This document shows positions 18,338 through 27,558 of a DNA stretch of 64,000 bases, one piece after another. Source of the DNA: Arthrobacter sp. CJ23 (GTDB taxonomy: Bacteria > Actinomycetota > Actinomycetes > Actinomycetales > Micrococcaceae). The notes under the pieces were generated by a model that was not told the DNA's origin, made no database searches, and saw only the letters and a list, made by a program, of their open reading frames with translations. The stretch lies in assembly GCF_024741795.1 (NCBI RefSeq), contig NZ_CP102950.1, forward strand, positions 2,418,001-2,482,000, read 5' to 3'. Every line of letters starts with the position of its first letter. Position 1 is the stretch's first letter. Made by a program: the position numbers and the translations under genes.

Positions 18338-18375
18338 CATTGTTGCGCACGACGAAATCGTACCCCGATTTCGTC
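18338..18375 (-). promoter_or_regulatory. PucR upstream operator: CATTGTT-N6-GACGAA plus inverted repeat (left)
   Basis: CATTGTT-N6-GACGAA at 18338-18356 overlaps a perfect inverted repeat GACGAAATCG (18351-18360) / CGATTTCGTC (18366-18375) with a 5-base spacer. It lies 35-72 bases upstream of the PucR GTG in a 126-base gap after the decayed GNAT gene. The first motif recurs at 11135-11153. Confidence 0.55.
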
Positions 18376-18429
18376 CGGTGTTACCGAATGCAGCCCGGCG
18401 GTGTTCCGTGGACGAGCAGGGCGCCAAGG

Positions 18430-19044
18430 TCAGGACCGCGCCTTCGTGTCGATGACATAGCGGCGCGAGGAATCGAAGCCGAGCACCCGCCCGCCATCAT
18501 CCATGAGCGCACCCAGGCTCTCGCGCAGGGCGGCCCGCCAGCGCGAAGCGGTCTCGGGCGCCCTGCGGCGCAGCGCCTCGATGTCATCCGGGGGCCGGAC
18601 AAGCACGAGCCCCGCTCCGGTTCTTCGCCTGGCCGGCTCCTCGTGCGCGGAGGGCTCAAGCAGCGTCTGGGCGTCATCGGCCCGGTGTGCGCCCGGCCCC
18701 GGAGCCGCGGGCGTTCCGTGGCAGGCCGCGGCCACGCATTCGAGCGTCGACGCCCGCGATATGGCTGTGCAGTGCCTGCTGTGAGGGTGCGGCAAAGAAC
18801 CCCATGCACGCACCGACCAGCTTCCCGCCGTCGAAATTGCCCGCAGGGTTTCCGTATTGACCGGCCCCCGGGCCAGATCCGAGGCCCAAATGCGCTCGAA
18901 GAGCGCCACGACCTCGGAGAATTCCTCGACCTGGTGCAGCAGACGGATCGTGATGCCCGCGGAGTCCGCCGCGGCCCGCGCCGCCTGACGGGCGTCCTCG
19001 AGGAGGCCTTCACTTGTGCCGCTGGCGCCCAGGGCCCTCATCAT
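18430..19044 (-). pseudogene. Decayed second GNAT acyltransferase gene (left copy)
   Basis: The start (ATGATG at 19044) overlaps the M20 stop. The N-terminal 70 or so residues resemble the intact GNAT at 14618 (A-G-I-T-I-R-L-L-H, F-E-R-I-W-A-S-D). The frame is lost near the segment matching G-G-K-L-V-G-A-C-M-G-F-F and S-H-I-A-G-V, and the stretch that should carry the T-W-T-F-D-P-L region is missing, about 80 residues. The C terminus (P-P-D-D-I-E-A-L to D-T-K-A-R-S) resumes in another frame. Unlike the other breaks, this damage is the same in both arms, so it is a real pseudogene. It was probably a paralogue with different acyl or amino acid preference. Confidence 0.75.
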
Positions 19045-20171
19045 GCCGATACCGATGCGGCAGGATCCGTGCGTGCAAACTCGTGGATGAGCTCGGCGAT
19101 GAGCGCATGGACGAGGCCAGTACGTTCGATCCATGCCCCAACGAGCGCGTGTTCATTGTCCGCGTGCGCACCACCGCCCACCGCGCCGAGCCCGTCGAGC
19201 GTAGGAACGCCGATCCCGGCCGTGAAGTTGCCATCGGAGGCCCCGCCGACCGAGGCGCCCTCAAGACGGCCGAGCCCAAGCTCCTCAGCCAAGCGGCTGG
19301 CACGGGCGAACAATCCCAACGCGGCCGATTCCTCCAGTGGCGGACGGTTCGCCCCACCGGTGACGTTCAGCACGGCATCGGGTAACGTCGCCGCGAGCCC
19401 GCGCATTGCCGTGTCCACCCTGTCTTGCTCGGCGAGCGTGCGCACCCGCACGTCCACGGCGAAACTGGATGCGGCCGGGACGGTGTTTGTGGTCGTGCCG
19501 GAGCGCAGCAACGTCGGCGTGACCGTCGTGCCCAGTTCCGCGTCGCCCAGGCCTGCAACGGCAAGGATCTGGTGCGCGGCCTCGATCGAAGCGTTGACAC
19601 CGCGCTCGGGCTCAAGACCGGCGTGCGCCGCCCGCCCCTGCACCGCGACCTCGTACAGTGAGACACCCTTGCGGGCAACCTTGAGCGCGCCACCGTCGGC
19701 CGATGCCTCAAGAACGAGGGCAGCGGCGCAGCCCAGGGCCTCGTCTTCGATGAGCTGCCGGGAGCTGGGCGAACCGAGCTCCTCGTCGCCGGTCACCAGC
19801 AGGCTCACGCCATCACGGTTCGGAAGGGCCGCAATGGCATGGAACGCCATCACCAGTCCGGCCTTCATATCGAAGGAGCCCGGCCCGCGCAGCACGTCGC
19901 CGTTGACCTCGAACGGATGCTCGATGAGCGATCCGACCGGCCAGACCGTGTCGTGGTGGCAGAGGACGAGAACCCGGGGGGTACCGAAGCGCCAGCGCAG
20001 GTGGGTGTGCCCCTCGATCACGATCCGCTCGGGGGAGCAGCCGAGCAGCCGTTCCCCGAGCTCGGTGATCGTGTCCGCGCTGCGGGCGATGGCAGCCAGG
20101 TCCGCGGAGGGCGATTCGCGTTCGATGACCGTACGCAGGTCTTCGAGCATCTGCTGGGTGTCGAAGTTCAC
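19041..20171 (-). CDS. M20-family metallo-hydrolase, candidate N-succinyl-amino acid desuccinylase (left copy)
   Basis: An intact 376-residue M20 peptidase/deacylase (ArgE/DapE/CPG2 type). The GTG at 20171 overlaps the upstream peptidase stop as GTGA. Visible metal and catalytic residues: H-H-D-T-V near residue 71, the bridging Asp in G-S-F-D-M-K, the G-D-E-E-L-G-S pair near residue 137, and the dimerisation-domain A-A-H-A-G motif. It is cytoplasmic. In the known D-to-L amino acid route, an M20 enzyme removes succinate from N-succinyl-L-amino acids made by the racemase, which fits this context; a general carboxypeptidase is the alternative. Confidence 0.85.
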   Translation of the reverse strand: MNFDTQQMLEDLRTVIERESPSADLAAIARSADTITELGERLLGCSPERIVIEGHTHLRWRFGTPRVLVLCHHDTVWPVGSLIEHPFEVNGDVLRGPGSFDMKAGLVMAFHAIAALPNRDGVSLLVTGDEELGSPSSRQLIEDEALGCAAALVLEASADGGALKVARKGVSLYEVAVQGRAAHAGLEPERGVNASIEAAHQILAVAGLGDAELGTTVTPTLLRSGTTTNTVPAASSFAVDVRVRTLAEQDRVDTAMRGLAATLPDAVLNVTGGANRPPLEESAALGLFARASRLAEELGLGRLEGASVGGASDGNFTAGIGVPTLDGLGAVGGGAHADNEHALVGAWIERTGLVHALIAELIHEFARTDPAASVSA

Positions 20172-23100
20172 AACGCCACCTTGGGCATGGCCCGTGCACC
20201 GAAATGCACGTACTGCTCGCCCGTCGGCAGTGCGTAGAAAACCAGCGAGAGCCACCCCTGGGTGCCGGGCGCCCGCAGCGCGAATTGGCCATCGCTCACC
20301 GGGGTGAGGGCGTACTCTTCGACGGGATTCGGCATGGATTTGGCGACGACGCCGCTCACGGTCGTGCGCATGCGCACGGCTTCCTCCTCCTTGAAGACCT
20401 CCATGAGGACGCCGGAGCGCTCGTAGGTACCCAGATACGCCGACATGTCGCCCGTGTACGGCTCCGCTGGCGGGCCGAACGATCCCGGAATCGAGATCTC
20501 GGCCAGTTCGCCGAAGATCTCGTTGTAGAGCTCGATGTACAGATCGCGTGTGTTGCCGCCGTTGGTGAGCAGCGTCACGGCGAGGCCATCTTCTGGCAGG
20601 ATCCGCAGGAAGGCGGCCTGGCCGATCGTGTTGCCGTCGTGACCGTAGAGGCGCTTTCCGCCCCAGTCGAAGCGGATCCAGCCCAGGCCCCAGGAATCGC
20701 CGAGCACGTACGGGTCAGGAACGTCGCTCTGGTGCGTGGTCATGAGCTCGGCGCTCTGCGCCGAGAGAATGCGGGTGCCGTCGGTCGCGAGCCCGGACCT
20801 CAGATGCATGCGGGCGAACTCGAGCACGTCTGCCGCGGTGGCATCGATGAGTCCGGCGGGGCCAAGGGAGCGGGGGAGTGACCACATCGGGGCGAGAAGG
20901 GGGGCCGTTCTCGTCGGCGCCCACATGGCCGGCGGCGGCACGGTGGAGCAGAGCCTCCTCGGGCAGCGTCACGGTGTGCTTGAGGCCCAGCGGTGTGAAC
21001 AGGCGATCGCGAAGGGCGTCATCCCAGCTGAGACCGGTGAGCTTTTCGATCACGCGGCCCATGAGTGCGAAGCCGGAGTTGCAGTACGAGAAGGTCGCCC
21101 CGATGGGGTGGTTCTGCTTGACCTCGGAGAGGGCCTGGACGTACTTTTCGAGGCAGTCGTCGCCACGGCCGGTGTCGGTGAAAACGTCACCGTCGATGCC
21201 GCTGGTGTGGGTGAGCAGGTGACGCATTGTCACCGACTTGCTCACCTCGGCGTCGGCGACCCGGAACTCGGGGACCACGTCGAGGATCGGAGCATCGAGG
21301 TCGAGCTTGCCCTCGTCGACGAGCTGCATGATGACGGTCGCCGTCCACACTTTCGAGATCGAGCCGATCTGGAAGACGGAGTCCTCGGTGGTCTGGACGC
21401 CGGTGTTGATGTTGAGAACGCCGTGGCTCGCCAGGACAGGCTCCTCGCCCAGGCGCAGGATGCCGAGCGTGGCCCCGGGAACTTTGTGGGCGGCGGCCAG
21501 CTCGCTCAGGCGCTGCTGCCAGTGCGCGGCGTTGAGGGCCTTCTTGCGAACGGGGGTGCCGGCGGCCGGGGCGTAGCGCTCCACCCAGTCGACGATGCGC
21601 TTGTTCCAGTCGGCGCGGTGCGAGGGCGCCCCGTTGAGAATAAACAGGTGCGAGCCGCCCGGGTAGAGCACGAGCTCGCTGGGCACGTCCTGTTCGCGGA
21701 GGGCGGTGAACCACTGCTCGGCCTGGCCGACCGGGCAACGGTGGTCCTCGCCGCCCTGCACGATGAGGGTCGGGGTTCGGACCTGGCCCACCAGGCTGTA
21801 GGGCGATTGCGGGGCCAGGAGTTCCGGGTTCTTCCACGGCAGGGCACCGTTCTCAAGGCGCGACAGGAAGTGGCCGGCGTCCGATGTGCCCGCGACACTC
21901 GTGAGGTCGGCGACAACACCGCCGGCGACGGCCGCGGCGAAGCGGTTCTCGCGCGAGGTGAGGTAGCAGGCCATGAAGCCGCCGTAGCTGTAGCCGGTGA
22001 CGGCGAGTCGTGCAGGGTCGGCAACACCCTCGGCGACGAGATCGTCGATCGGCTCGAGGAAGTCCTTGGCGTCGCTCGTGCCCCAGCCGCCGAGAACTCC
22101 GCGGAAGAAGTCGTTGCCGTAGCCGTCGCTGCCGCGCGGGTTGAGCGTGAGCACAGCCCAGCCGCGGGCAACGAGTTCGTGGTGGTAGGCGTGGACGGGG
22201 TCCGCGGCCCCGTTCCACGCATTGTGCGGCCCGCCGTGCACATCGAGCAGGAGCGGCAGGGGGCCGGTGCGCTGCGGGTCCCGGCGCAGCCAGCCGTGCA
22301 CGAGGAGGCCATCCGAGGTCGTGAAGCTCCGCGGCTCGGCGACGATGAGGCCGGTCTCCTCCGGCGAGTAGCTCGTGAGCGGCGTAGCGGTGCCAGAGCG
22401 CAGATCGACCGTGGCGATTTCACCGAAGGACGTTTCCGTCGAGAGCACGATCGCGGCGGTGTTGCCGACGACGGAAACCCCGGACACGTTGGCCGCTCCG
22501 CCGACGATGACACGCTGCACCGCACCGTCGATGCCCGTAGCGTAGAGGTGGGTGTAACCGCCGTCGCGCAGGCAGAAGAAGACTGTCTGGCCATCGGCAC
22601 TCAGTTGCGGGAAAGCGCCCGGGTAGCCCGCGCCGCCCGGCATGACATTGCGGTCCAGGGCCGAGGTGATGTCCCGCGGCGCTTCGCCGTCCAGGGGAAG
22701 GAGCAGCACGCTCGCGTTTCCCACCTCGGCATCGGTGCGACCGACGGCGATGAGCTTGGCGCCATCAGGGGTCCAGCCGGTGACGGCGAGCTGCACATCG
22801 GCGGCACCGACGAGGCGTGGCCTGGCGTTGCCCTCGCTGGAGGACACCACATAGGCGGCCGTCTCGAAGGTGAGGTCTGAATCGGCCTCTTTGCCGGTGG
22901 AGAAGGCGATCCGTTCGCCGTCCGGGGACCAGACCGGATCACCGGCGTGCCAGTCGCCGCGGGTCAGCCGGGTGATCTCGCCGCTGCCCAGGGCCACGAC
23001 GTGGATGTGCTTGCGCAGCGTGCCAAGGAGACCGGCACCGTCGGCCTTGTAGCCGAGCCTGTTGATGACGATTGGTGCCGTGCGGCGCTTCGCGGCGTCA

Positions 23101-23516
23101 TCGCTGCCTTCGCCGGGCAACGCAGCAGAGTCGATGGGGCCGCAGAACGCGATGCGCGTGCCGTCGCCGCTCCACACGGGGGCGCCGGCGCCGAGCGGCT
23201 GCGTCGTGACCTGCTCGGCTTCGCCGCCGCCGACCGGCAGAACCCAGATCTGCGGCGGCCCATCCTGGGCGCGCAGGAAGGCCAGACGTGTGCCATCCGG
23301 ACTCCACCTCGGTGTCGAGTCGCCGGTTCCAAGGGTCAAGCGGCGCGGTTCCCCGCCCTCGGCGGCCACGAGCCACAGTGAGCGTTCGTCGCGGTCTTCG
23401 GCGCGGTTGGTGCTCTTCAGAACATAGGCGATGCTGCCACCGTCCGGCGACAGGGCGGGCTGCTCTGGAAGCTGCGTGGCAATGAGCTTGTCAATGCTTA
23501 CACGTTGTTGTGCCAT
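20168..23516 (-). CDS. Prolyl-oligopeptidase / serine beta-lactamase-like fusion B (left, frameshifted)
   Basis: A second fusion of the same architecture as fusion A, about 1,115 residues: propeller (to about 390), S9 hydrolase with G-Y-S-Y-G-G (Ser510), E-D-H-R-C-P and G-S-H-L-F-I, then a class-C beta-lactamase-like domain with S-I-S-K (Ser719-Lys722), F-S-Y-C-N and G-H-D-G-N. The ATG at 23516 is preceded by AGGAGA, 38 bases after the ATPase gene. The frame breaks near 20900, where six G stand against five C in the mirror copy. No export signal. Two fusions in one island suggest different peptide preferences; what the fused beta-lactamase-like domain cleaves is unknown. Confidence 0.88.
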
Positions 23517-23554
23517 CGTGAGTCTCCTGTTCAAGGGGGTACGTTGTGCGGGGT

Positions 23555-24565
23555 CTAGCTGGAGCGGATGCTGTCGCCAAGCGGGGTCGACAGCTCGGGG
23601 TACCCGCCCAAGGAGCTTGCGGGCCCGGCGAAGTGGCAGGCCGCGGCGTGCCGCGCCGTCGTGGGAAGCGGCGGCGGGCTCTGCACGCAGATCTGACGCC
23701 CGGGGTGGACCAGCGGCCCCATCGGGCAACGAGGGTTGAAGCGGCACCCGCTCGGCGGGTGATGGGGGTCTGCGGGCTCGACGTCCAACAGGGCGGCCGG
23801 ATCAACGGCAAGAAGGTTGCCGTGGCGGGTCGGCACGGAGGCGAGCAGCTCGCGGGTATACGGGTGCTTGGCGTTGTTCAGCACCTCATCGACCGGTCCG
23901 AGCTCGACGATGTGGCCGAGGTACATCACGGCGATGTAGTCGCTCAGATAGCGCACCACCGAGAGGTTGTGCGAGATGAACAGCATCGTGAGCTCCAGCT
24001 CGGCGCAGACATCGCGCACGAGGTTCAGCACCGAGCCCTGCACCGACACGTCAAGCGCCGAGGTGATCTCATCGGCGATGATGACCTCGGGCCGTGCGGC
24101 AAGCGCCCGGGCCAGGCCGATGCGCTGGCGTTGGCCGCCCGAGAGGGCACCCGGCAGCGAACCCGCACGGTCGGGGTCAAGGTTGACAAGCTCAAGCAAA
24201 CGCCCGACCTCGGCGCGCTTGGCCGCGGCCGAGGAGAACGTGCCGCGCGGAATCATCTCGGCGATGGACTCCCCGATCGTCATCCGCGGATCGAGCGAGG
24301 AGAACGGGTCCTGGAAGACCATCTGAATCGGATGCCGGCGCCGCAGTTTCCTGACATCGACACCGTCGAGCGTGATCGTGCCGCCCGTGACAGGGGCGAG
24401 CCCGATGGCAGCGCGGGCGAGCGTGGACTTGCCCGAACCTGATTCGCCGACGAGGCCGACGACGGACCCGGAGGGGATGGTCAGCGAGGCGTCATCGACG
24501 GCGGTCAGGCCCGTGCCACGGGACCCGTATCTCACGCTGACATGATCAAAACGTAGCTCGCTCAC
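23555..24565 (-). CDS. Oligopeptide ABC transporter ATPase, DppF/OppF type (left copy)
   Basis: An intact 336-residue ATPase: Walker A G-E-S-G-S-G-K-S (about 42-49), Q-loop, signature L-S-G-G-Q-R-Q-R, Walker B I-I-A-D-E followed by I-T-S-A-L-D where most relatives have P-T-S-A-L-D, H-loop S-H-N-L, and the C-terminal oligopeptide-transporter tail with F-N-P-R-C-P. The GTG start at 24565 overlaps the previous gene as GTGA. It powers peptide import with the fused permease-ATPase. Confidence 0.92.
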   Translation of the reverse strand: MSELRFDHVSVRYGSRGTGLTAVDDASLTIPSGSVVGLVGESGSGKSTLARAAIGLAPVTGGTITLDGVDVRKLRRRHPIQMVFQDPFSSLDPRMTIGESIAEMIPRGTFSSAAAKRAEVGRLLELVNLDPDRAGSLPGALSGGQRQRIGLARALAARPEVIIADEITSALDVSVQGSVLNLVRDVCAELELTMLFISHNLSVVRYLSDYIAVMYLGHIVELGPVDEVLNNAKHPYTRELLASVPTRHGNLLAVDPAALLDVEPADPHHPPSGCRFNPRCPMGPLVHPGRQICVQSPPPLPTTARHAAACHFAGPASSLGGYPELSTPLGDSIRSS

Positions 24566-26521
24566 CGCGTGCCTCCCACAGTTGCGACCGGCGCAGCTTC
24601 GGTGTGCGCGGCGGCGCTGCCTGGCTCCGGCAGCCTCACGCCGCTATCGCCCCCTACGGGGTTCCAGCAGGCGATCCGGTGCCTGCCGCCGTGGATCTCC
24701 AGCTCGGGGTCGGATTCGCGGCACTGTGCCGTCGCCAGCGGGCAACGAGCGGCGAAGGCGCATCCGGGCGGCACCTCCCCGGGTGCCGAGCGGGCGGCCG
24801 GGAATCACACCGAGGGGCTCTTCGCGGTCGGTGTCCAGATCGGGCACGACCTCAAGCAGGGCGCGGGTATAGGGGTGGCGTGCGCCCGTGTAGAGGTCCG
24901 CCGTCGGAAGATCTTCGACGATGCGCCCGGCGTACATGACCAGCACGCGCTCGCAGCTTTGCGAGACGACGGCGATGTCGTGGCTGATCAGCAGGATCGC
25001 CGCGTTCGTGTCGGTGCGCACCCGCGCCAGGAGCCGAAGAACCTGGCGCTGTACCGTGACATCGAGGGCGGTGGTCGGTTCGTCGGCGATGATCAGCTTG
25101 GGGCTGTTCATGAGGCCCATCGCGATCATCGCGCGCTGTCGCATCCCGCCGGAGAACTCGTGCGGGTACTGTTCGGCGCGCCGGGCGGCTGCGGGCACGC
25201 GCACTGCCTGGAGCCGCCTGACGGCGCGTTCCATGGCATCCTGTCTGCTCATGCCCTGGTGTTCCTGTGCGGCTTCGGCGAGTTGGCTGCCGATGCGTCG
25301 GGTGGGGTTGAACGAGGTCATGGGGTCCTGAAACACCATTGCCAGTGACGTGCCGAGCAGCCCACGAATGGTCTTCTCCGGTGCGGTCAGGATCTGGATG
25401 CCGTTGAACTCGAGGCGATCGGCGTCCACGACCCCTGGTGGTTCGATGAGTCGGGAGGCGGCCAGCGCGGTCAGGCTTTTGCCCGAGCCGGATTCGCCGA
25501 CCACTCCCAGCGCCTCACCCTCCCTGATCTCGAAGCTCACTCCGCGAACGGGGTGCACCAGGCCGCCGGGTGTTGGGTATGAGACGCGGAGGTTCTCGAT
25601 GCTCAGGATCGTGCCGGTGGAAACGGTGGAAACGGTGGGAACCGCACGGGTGGTGGGCTGCGGCAGCGGCGGGAGCGTCCAACGACCGATGGCGACGCGG
25701 CCACCGGCAACGGATGCGGCGCTCTCGCCGAGGAGGTTGAACGCGAGGCCGGCAACGATGACGGCGGCGGCCGGGCCGAAGGCTGCGGCGGGGTTGATGT
25801 AGATGCGGTTGAGTCCCTCGCTGAGCAGCTTGCCCCAGTCGTAGGCGGGAAGCTGTACGCCGATCCCGAGAAAAGACAGGCCGGCGAAGGCCAGCAGCGC
25901 ACCGCCGGCGGCAACGGTCGCGTTGACGATGAGAGGCTCGGCAATGTTTGGCAGTACGTGCCGGATGAGGATGCGCAGGCGCGAGACGCCGGCGGTGCGC
26001 GCGGCGGAGATGAAGTCACGGCCGGCGATCGCGGCAGACATGGTCTGGGTGAGGCGGGCAAAGCTCGGGGCCATGGCAAAGCCGATGGCGAGCACGGCCC
26101 CGGTGGTGCCGACGCCGAAGACCACGGCGAAGAACAGCGCGAGCAGGAGGCCGGGGAAAGCGACGGCAATGTTGACGATGCCGACGACGAGGCGTCCGGC
26201 CCAGCGCGGGAGCACGGAGGGGGCCGTACCGAGCAGGGTTCCGACCGTGACGCCGATGAGGACTGCGATGACGGCGAGGGCGACCGAGAGCTGGGTGGCA
26301 ACCAACACGCGGGCGAGGACGTCGCGCCCCAGCGCATCCGTTCCAAGGAGGTGTTCAGCGCTTGGACCTTGCTGTGTGCCATAGGTGTCGATGGCCTGGG
26401 CCTGTGCGCCCCAGAGCAGGGGGGCAAAGATCGCGAGCAGGGCGACGAGAAGGACGAGAACCGTGGCGGTGGCCCCGACCGGGCTACGGACGATGGAAAG
26501 CCACTTCAGGCGAGTGGGCAT
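24562..26521 (-). CDS. Fused permease-ATPase (DppC-DppD) of the peptide transporter (left, frameshifted at end)
   Basis: About 652 residues joining two normally separate subunits. Residues about 1-275 form a DppC-like inner-membrane permease, with an N-terminal membrane span, further spans and an E-A-A-type cytoplasmic loop ([11 protein letters not shown]). After a proline/valine-rich linker (about 285-315) comes a DppD-like ATPase: Walker A G-E-S-G-S-G-K-S, signature S-G-G-M-R-Q-R, Walker [12 protein letters not shown]. The ATG at 26521 overlaps the DppB stop (TGATG). Near 24785-24791 GCCGAGC replaces GCCGGC and shifts the last 70 residues; the right copy shows the proper tail with C-A-F-A-A-R-C-P. 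Confidence 0.88.
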
Positions 26522-27537
26522 CAGGACTCCCGGATTGTTGAGCGCGGATCGAGAAGTGCAAGGACGATATCGATGAGGAGGTTGACGAGAAGTACACCGA
26601 TTCCATAGATGAGCACGATGGACTGCACCACCGGGTAGTCCTTGGACAGGATGGACTGCACGATCATGGTGCCCAGGCCCGGCCAGGCGAAGATGTTTTC
26701 GACAAGCACGGTGCCCGCGACCATGCCGCTGAGGAGGAGACCGGTGAGGGTGAGCGTCGCCGTCATGGCGTTGGGGAGGGCGTGGCGGATATAGATCTTG
26801 CGCGGGGCCAGGCGCTTGGCGCGGGCGGTGCGCACGAAGTCCTGGCCGAGGACGCTGAGGACCTCGACGCGGATGATGCGGGAGAAGACAGCGATTGGCC
26901 CGACGGCCAGGGCGACAACGGGTAAGACCAGCGCCAACGGGCTGTCATTGCCGGCGATCGGGAACCACCCGAGGTTGACCGCGAAGATGTAGACGAGCCC
27001 GACGCCGAGGAGGAACTCGGGGATTGCGGCGAACACCACACAAATGATGGCGAAGCTGAGTTCGAGCCCGCGTCTGCGGCCGCCGCGGGTCACCACGGCC
27101 ATGGTGACGCCGAGCGGAAGGGCGACGAGCAGAACGAGGAGGCAGGCGAGCAGGGCGATCTGCACAGTGGCAGGGAACCGTGTCGCGATAATGTGGGGGA
27201 CCGGCTCGTTCGTGATGGTGGAAACCCCGAGATTTCCGGTGAAGAGCTTGGCGAAGTAGTTCACGTATTGCACGATCAGCGGCTGGTCGAGGCCGAGCGC
27301 GGCGCGCCGGGCCTCGACCAGCTCGACTGGTGCGTTCATGCCCAGTGCCGCGCGAACGGGGTCCCCGGGCACGAGGTGGATCATGAGGAAGGCCGCCGTG
27401 ATCAGCACCCACAGCGAGACGATGAACTGTCCGCCCCGTCGCAGCGCGAAGCTCAGCCAGGGGCTGATTCCTGCCCGTGGTGCGGCGGCGGGTGCGGCAG
27501 CGGGTGTGGCCACTGTTTCGGCTGTGGTGCTGGTCAT
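26521..27537 (-). CDS. Oligopeptide ABC transporter permease, DppB type (left copy)
   Basis: An intact permease of 338 residues from the ATG at 27537, which has AAGGTGGG eight bases before it; an in-frame upstream start at 27549 is less likely. It has an alanine-rich N-terminal tail, then the DppB hallmarks: H-L-V-P-G-D-P-V after the first membrane span, several hydrophobic spans, and the cytoplasmic loop F-V-R-T-A-R-A-K that contacts the ATPase. Together with the fused permease-ATPase and DppF it makes up the membrane complex. Confidence 0.92.
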   Translation of the reverse strand: MTSTTAETVATPAAAPAAAPRAGISPWLSFALRRGGQFIVSLWVLITAAFLMIHLVPGDPVRAALGMNAPVELVEARRAALGLDQPLIVQYVNYFAKLFTGNLGVSTITNEPVPHIIATRFPATVQIALLACLLVLLVALPLGVTMAVVTRGGRRRGLELSFAIICVVFAAIPEFLLGVGLVYIFAVNLGWFPIAGNDSPLALVLPVVALAVGPIAVFSRIIRVEVLSVLGQDFVRTARAKRLAPRKIYIRHALPNAMTATLTLTGLLLSGMVAGTVLVENIFAWPGLGTMIVQSILSKDYPVVQSIVLIYGIGVLLVNLLIDIVLALLDPRSTIRES

Positions 27538-27558
27538 GGGGCTGCCCACCTTCTCGGG

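Noticed and set aside
18340..22880. Very long open frames antisense to the M20 and peptidase genes (up to about 700 codons)
   Set aside because: They are shadows of high-GC coding DNA, rich in Arg, Ala and Gly with no domain, and lie opposite genes with clear catalytic motifs.
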